Shown: positions 60,640 through 64,000 of the stretch, piece by piece | Layout of the letters: each line of letters opens with the position of its first letter | Position numbering within the stretch: the first letter of the stretch is position 1 | Source of the DNA: Cryptosporidium bovis | Taxonomy: Eukaryota; Apicomplexa; Conoidasida; Eucoccidiorida; Cryptosporidiidae | Length of the DNA: 64,000 nt | NCBI GenBank assembly: GCA_009768925.2 | Contig: VHIT02000054.1 | Coordinates: 558,001-622,000 of the forward strand | Direction of reading: 5' to 3' | Program-made: the position numbers and the translations under genes | Notes under the pieces: generated by a model | The model's database searches: none | Seen by the model: only the letters and a program-made list of their open reading frames with translations | Told to the model about the DNA's origin: nothing

Positions 60640-60850
60640 GTAATATTAATAGAATGTAATGATAGTAAATAGTAATTGCGGTTGAAGTAATAGTGGTGAA
60701 GTAATAGGTAAAGTAGTTGCAATAATGTAAGTGAAATAATAGGTGGTAATATATAATACTAGTGGTAAAATAATAATCATCATAATAATCATAGAAGTAA
60801 TAGTAGTGGGAGTAGAAGTAATAGTTAAAGTGACAAAATTAATTTTAATA
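60640..60850. repeat. Degenerate TAG/GTA-rich repeat stretch
   Basis: About 200 bp made largely of TAGTA, GTAATA and TAATA words with many in-frame stops on both strands, so non-coding. It resembles a decayed trinucleotide repeat, downstream of the RRM gene. Confidence 0.5.
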
Positions 60851-61030
60851 GTAGTGAGACTAATAAATTAATGGTAATGAATCTGTAATTATGAAAAAAT
60901 AATGCCACGTTTAGTTTATTTATTTTTCAGAAAAAATTAATTAATTGTGGGAACCAACAGTAAAAAGAGATACTGAAAAATAACATCCTGTCTCATTATT
61001 TTGTTGATCTTACTTCTCTCCTAATTCAAA

Positions 61031-61627
61031 TCACTGATCTATTCTCACAAGTATCTCACGACCATCTATTTCTCTATCATTTAATTTCTCAACAGCAGTT
61101 TGAGCATGTTTGCTATCGGAGAACACCACAGTTGCTATCCCACGAGATCTACCATCATCAAAGTAAAATACTTCACAAGATTCAAGAGGACCTATCTCAC
61201 TAAATACCTTAGCTAGGTCATCTTGGTTCGTTTTCCATGCTAAATTAGTAACAAAAACTTGTTTCCCTTTATCCTCATCTTTCAATGGTGGTCTAGGAGC
61301 GTGAGCCCTTGTCCTCATCCCATATCCCCTATTGTTCCATTTATTTTGTCTTCTCCCATATCTCCCAGTTTCATCCTCACGGTCCTCGCGAACAAATATC
61401 AAGCGATCAAGTAATGTAGTATTATTCAATTCACTTATTGCTCTCTGAGCCTCCTCAGGAAATGAATATTCAACAACACCACATCCTCTTGAACGTCCTA
61501 CTTCATCTTCAAATACATCAGCTCTTATTACATTTCCTGCCTGACGCATATGATCCTTTAAGTCATGCCATTTCGCTCTCCATGGTAAATTTCCAACATA
61601 AACACGACATGTTTTATCTGACGCCAT
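61031..61627 (-). CDS. Two-RRM RNA-binding protein (Gbp2/Hrb1-like)
   Basis: Encodes 198 residues. RRM1 at 8-80 has RNP2 VYVGNLPW and RNP1 RSRGCGVVEY. A basic Arg/Gly/Asn linker at about 85-118 (GRYGRRQNKWNNRGYGMRTR) follows. RRM2 at 121-196 has RNP2 VFVTNLAW and RNP1 RSRGIATVVF. The aromatic RNP residues are partly changed to Cys-Gly and Ile-Ala, as in the Gbp2/Hrb1 and hnRNP M groups that bind and export mRNA. The gene is clearly less AT-rich than most in the window, a codon pattern often seen in highly expressed genes. Confidence 0.85.
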   Translation of the reverse strand: MASDKTCRVYVGNLPWRAKWHDLKDHMRQAGNVIRADVFEDEVGRSRGCGVVEYSFPEEAQRAISELNNTTLLDRLIFVREDREDETGRYGRRQNKWNNRGYGMRTRAHAPRPPLKDEDKGKQVFVTNLAWKTNQDDLAKVFSEIGPLESCEVFYFDDGRSRGIATVVFSDSKHAQTAVEKLNDREIDGREILVRIDQ

Positions 61628-62656
61628 TTCTTTTTTATTTGTATTAAACTGGGAGATCTTAATGAATATTTATTGGGAGAAAGAAAAAAAGAAAGTTTTG
61701 ATGAATTCTAATGTAACTCTTCAATTCCTTTTCCTTCTTTTTTGTCCTTAATCTTACTCGCCTATTCGTCCTTTGTGACCAAAAACCAAATAAACTAGTC
61801 TTCTATTCTCCCCTAATTTTCTTTATCTACTTTTTTCTCTTATAAAGAGGGACCCTAACTATTTACTATATGGTATTGCCTATTTATTTATTAATACAAA
61901 CACTATATATACATATATGTCGGAATACTTTACCATATGTATACTTACTATTTACAATATATTACCCTTTTCTACCCTTTACTTATGTGTTGACTTACTA
62001 TTTAAGTATATATATTTAATAGTACCACTAGTGATACCCACCTATTTGAATATATTGTATATTTTTTTTTACGTACACCTCCAAATTTTAATAATTACTA
62101 TAAACTATTTAAAAAAATACATATTTACTATTAATTCACTACATTGATCATTATTTTCTGCATCACTTAACTAATTGTTATAAATTACTTATATTTACAA
62201 TTGTTATCTATTTTACTACTATTTAAATAGGAAATATACACCACATGACGTATTTTTTCCTTTTCGATAATTTTACTAGAGACCTAAATACTTACCGTAT
62301 AATACATATAGATTTTAATTAATTCACATATTTTTCTGTTTGTTAACTAAATTACCCAACGTATTTATTTTTTCAGTTATACCATAAGTTAATGATACAT
62401 TATTACATTTACTCCCCGCTTACCTCCTGGCGGTATAAACGGTACTGTCTTAAAGACCTCAAAATTATTTTAAACACCTTTGGTGGGGCCTGTAGTGAAA
62501 ACAATAGGTTTTAGTCAATGATTATGTATAGATTGTTTTTGTTGTTGTTCTGCACCCACTGCATGGTTCTTTTACGGCATAACTTGTCAATATATTATGT
62601 AGCATATGCATATTCCATCGTTTCTGGATGTTGTGTATGTTTTTGATATCATATAG
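61628..62656. promoter_or_regulatory. Gap upstream of the RRM gene
   Basis: 1.03 kb, T-rich on the plus strand close to the start codon. TGGCGGT lies at 62428-62434. The hydrophobic frame at 61917-62147 is AT-rich noise. Confidence 0.4.
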
Positions 62657-63540
62657 GTGCAATATACTGCCTACTTTGCTTTAAAACAGACTATTATCGT
62701 GATATTTGCGCGTATACTATATATATACAGATTTTCGGAAGTAGGTACCAATTCACATTTTAACGAGCGGAAGCGGTGTCTAGCTGCGTCTACCGGCAAA
62801 TACAAGAGACCCAAAGCATGTGAAACACTTTTCTTCCTACATCGGAACTTTGTGAAAAGGGCGAAAGATACCGATATTTGTGAACCTGAACGATATGATT
62901 ATGAACTAGTTTCGGACGAATTTCTAAGAACAGGGAGACAAAGTATTGTTTTTATTTATTTATCTCACACATTTAACAAGATTCTATACATTGCCATTTT
63001 CCTGTCTCAATGCCATTTCCTCACTAAGTATTTTTTAGCAATGTTCGCATAATCTTATAGTGGGCGGTACTACTTATAAACCAACTTTAGTGTCTATTAC
63101 CGTTTTAGATACAGTTTGTGGGATATCAAGTACTTATGCGATCAAGCTCCTTCTACCACTGTGAACTTCCAGGTAATCAGGTTTTGTATGAATCTTCCCT
63201 CAAACCATCAAATATCTTTTTCATTTTATCTACAAATTAACCACCAAACTCCCGTCGTAGTTGCTAAAATCAATATTTTGGCGCCAGCATTGGTTTGGTA
63301 ACCTTTTCCATCCCACATTCCTTTTCACTTTTAACAAAGCATAAATGGCGTAAACATATGGTTATAAAACAAATACCATTTATTCCTCTGTTATACTCCG
63401 AATACAATGTAATCGAATGTTTTGTCTTTTTTAATTGCAACAAGCACACCAGCTGTAGACCTCCACAAACATTTAAGAGGGGCAGTATAGCATGCATTCC
63501 GGCTAATATACTAACTGAAAAAATGAGGCGGATGGAATAA
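62657..63540 (+). CDS. Unresolved coding-like region, possible multi-exon gene
   Basis: Three blocks are much less AT-rich than their surroundings and read as protein on the plus strand: about 62745-62940 (NERKRCLAASTGKYKRPKAC, then PERYDYELVSDEFLRTGR), 63110-63172 (WDIKYLCDQAPSTTVNFQ, flanked by TTAGATACAG and GTAATC splice-like signals) and about 63440-63540 (PPQTFKRGSIACIPANIL, ending in a stop). The frames do not join into one model here, and no start codon is evident. A small spliced gene is possible. TTTTGGCGCCAGC at 63276-63288 interrupts the region, which may instead mean promoter sequence. No family recognised. Confidence 0.25.
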
Positions 63541-63686
63541 GTGTAACAAAAGGTAAGAAATAAGATAACATAAACAATATATATAAAAGTAATGATATAT
63601 GAGTGTGAGGACCGATTCTATATATAAGAGTGAGTTGTGTGAATTTTTACCAGTTTAACTGTAGAATAACTGCTTTGAGTGTTTAT

Positions 63687-63896
63687 TTATTGCTTCCAGC
63701 ATGTGCATTGATTAGAAAGTAATGTATGCCAAGCCCAACCAACCGCCAATTCGCAGTATACATGTTTACTATTGCAAGGCCAATTGTTTTCACCCTTTGT
63801 TTCTTTTCTCATTCTTTTCTTAAAAGACAACGATAATAATTCGGCTTTTCTTGCTTCTATTGTACCATCATTACCTGCTACGTATTTCCCCAACAT
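63687..63896 (-). CDS. Possible small gene or first exon, unknown
   Basis: A 69-codon frame whose first 45 residues look like real protein (GNDGTIEARKAELLSLSFKK, basic and helical), with a Trp/Cys-rich end that may be read-through into an intron. The DNA is less AT-rich than its flanks. GTGGGCGGGCACG at 63988-64000, about 95 bp upstream, is a plausible promoter word. No family recognised. Confidence 0.35.
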   Translation of the reverse strand: MLGKYVAGNDGTIEARKAELLSLSFKKRMRKETKGENNWPCNSKHVYCELAVGWAWHTLLSNQCTCWKQ

Positions 63897-64000
63897 TTAA
63901 AGGAACTCCTTTTACAAAGTTACCTTAAACATTTTTTTCCTGCAAGGTATATAACAAAGGGCGCTTGTCTGTAATATGAAATATTTTGTGGGCGGGCACG

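Larger units (their letters stand above)
57605..61030. other. 3.4 kb gap upstream of the ApiAP2 gene
   Basis: By far the longest gap in the window. Motifs: TGCATGCA at 57911-57918, GTGCATGCTG near 57978, TGCATGCATGCACC at 58021-58034, TTTGGGCGGGAAA at 58265-58277 and CGGGCGCCAC at 58975-58984. Coding-like scraps: a 29-codon plus-strand frame at 59138 ending in a GTAAGC donor, a good splice-acceptor tract (CTAAT, T-run, CAG) at about 59500-59523, and a 64-codon minus frame at 60285-60479. 60640-60850 is a degenerate TAG/GTA/TAA-rich repeat. It may hold a non-coding RNA or a small spliced gene. Confidence 0.5.

Noticed and set aside
61917..62147. 76-codon hydrophobic plus-strand frame, possible membrane protein
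   Set aside because: Extremely AT-rich Ile/Leu/Tyr translation upstream of the RRM gene; no charged flanks or start context.

Overview
The window looks like nuclear DNA of an apicomplexan, most likely a Cryptosporidium. The DNA is very AT-rich. Genes are compact, mostly uninterrupted and lie on both strands, with a few short GT-AG introns. The parasite-specific content fits: a TRAP-C1-like apple/thrombospondin type-1 surface adhesin, a secreted relative of it, and an ApiAP2 transcription factor. From memory, C. parvum chromosome 1 carries TRAP-C1 close to an ApiAP2 gene; that assignment is a recollection, not a search result. No tRNA, rRNA, CRISPR array, virus or active mobile element was found.

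Layout. 1-5972 is the 5' part of a giant DmX/Rav1-type gene that runs off the left edge. 6.9-9.5 kb holds a membrane protein and an AT-hook protein. 9.8-15.5 kb holds the ribosome-biogenesis factor NOL10/Enp2, a divergent p34/AAGAB-like trafficking protein and a secreted acyl-thioesterase-like hydrolase. 16.7-20.9 kb is a nuclear block: MAT1 and cyclin H, two subunits of the CDK-activating kinase, are divergent neighbours, followed by a RING-RAWUL protein of Polycomb (PCGF) type. 21.4-25.8 kb holds a SANT-like protein, a Cof-type HAD phosphatase, tubulin cofactor A and a coiled-coil protein. 25.8-27.6 kb is the broken remains of a mitochondrial m-AAA (FtsH/AFG3-type) protease. 28.4-33.9 kb holds a NudC-like chaperone, PIG-C, VPS4 and an unknown low-complexity protein. 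34.5-46.9 kb is richer in introns: GINS subunit PSF2, endonuclease MUS81, tRNA-dihydrouridine synthase, a four-exon unknown, capping protein beta, SNIP1/Pml1 and eIF3m. 48-57.6 kb is surface and regulatory: a small membrane protein, TRAP-C1 head-to-head with its secreted relative, and the ApiAP2 gene. A 3.4 kb gap then precedes a two-RRM protein. The last 2 kb has coding-like fragments that could not be resolved.

The genes are functionally mixed, as is normal in this genus, with some coherence: CAK (MAT1 + cyclin H), DNA replication and repair (PSF2, MUS81), cytoskeleton (TBCA, NudC, CAPZB), membrane traffic (VPS4, AAGAB-like, DmX) and adhesion (TRAP-C1, secreted TSP protein, with PIG-C for GPI anchors). 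Gaps between genes repeatedly carry GC-rich words (GGCGCC, TTTGGCGGGA and relatives) and TGCATGCA, which fit E2F-like and AP2 binding sites.

Protein identifications come from reading motifs and family resemblance without a database search. Splice sites were placed by reading frame and GT-AG signals. Several gene starts were moved to the first ATG because the longest open frame began at a non-ATG codon.
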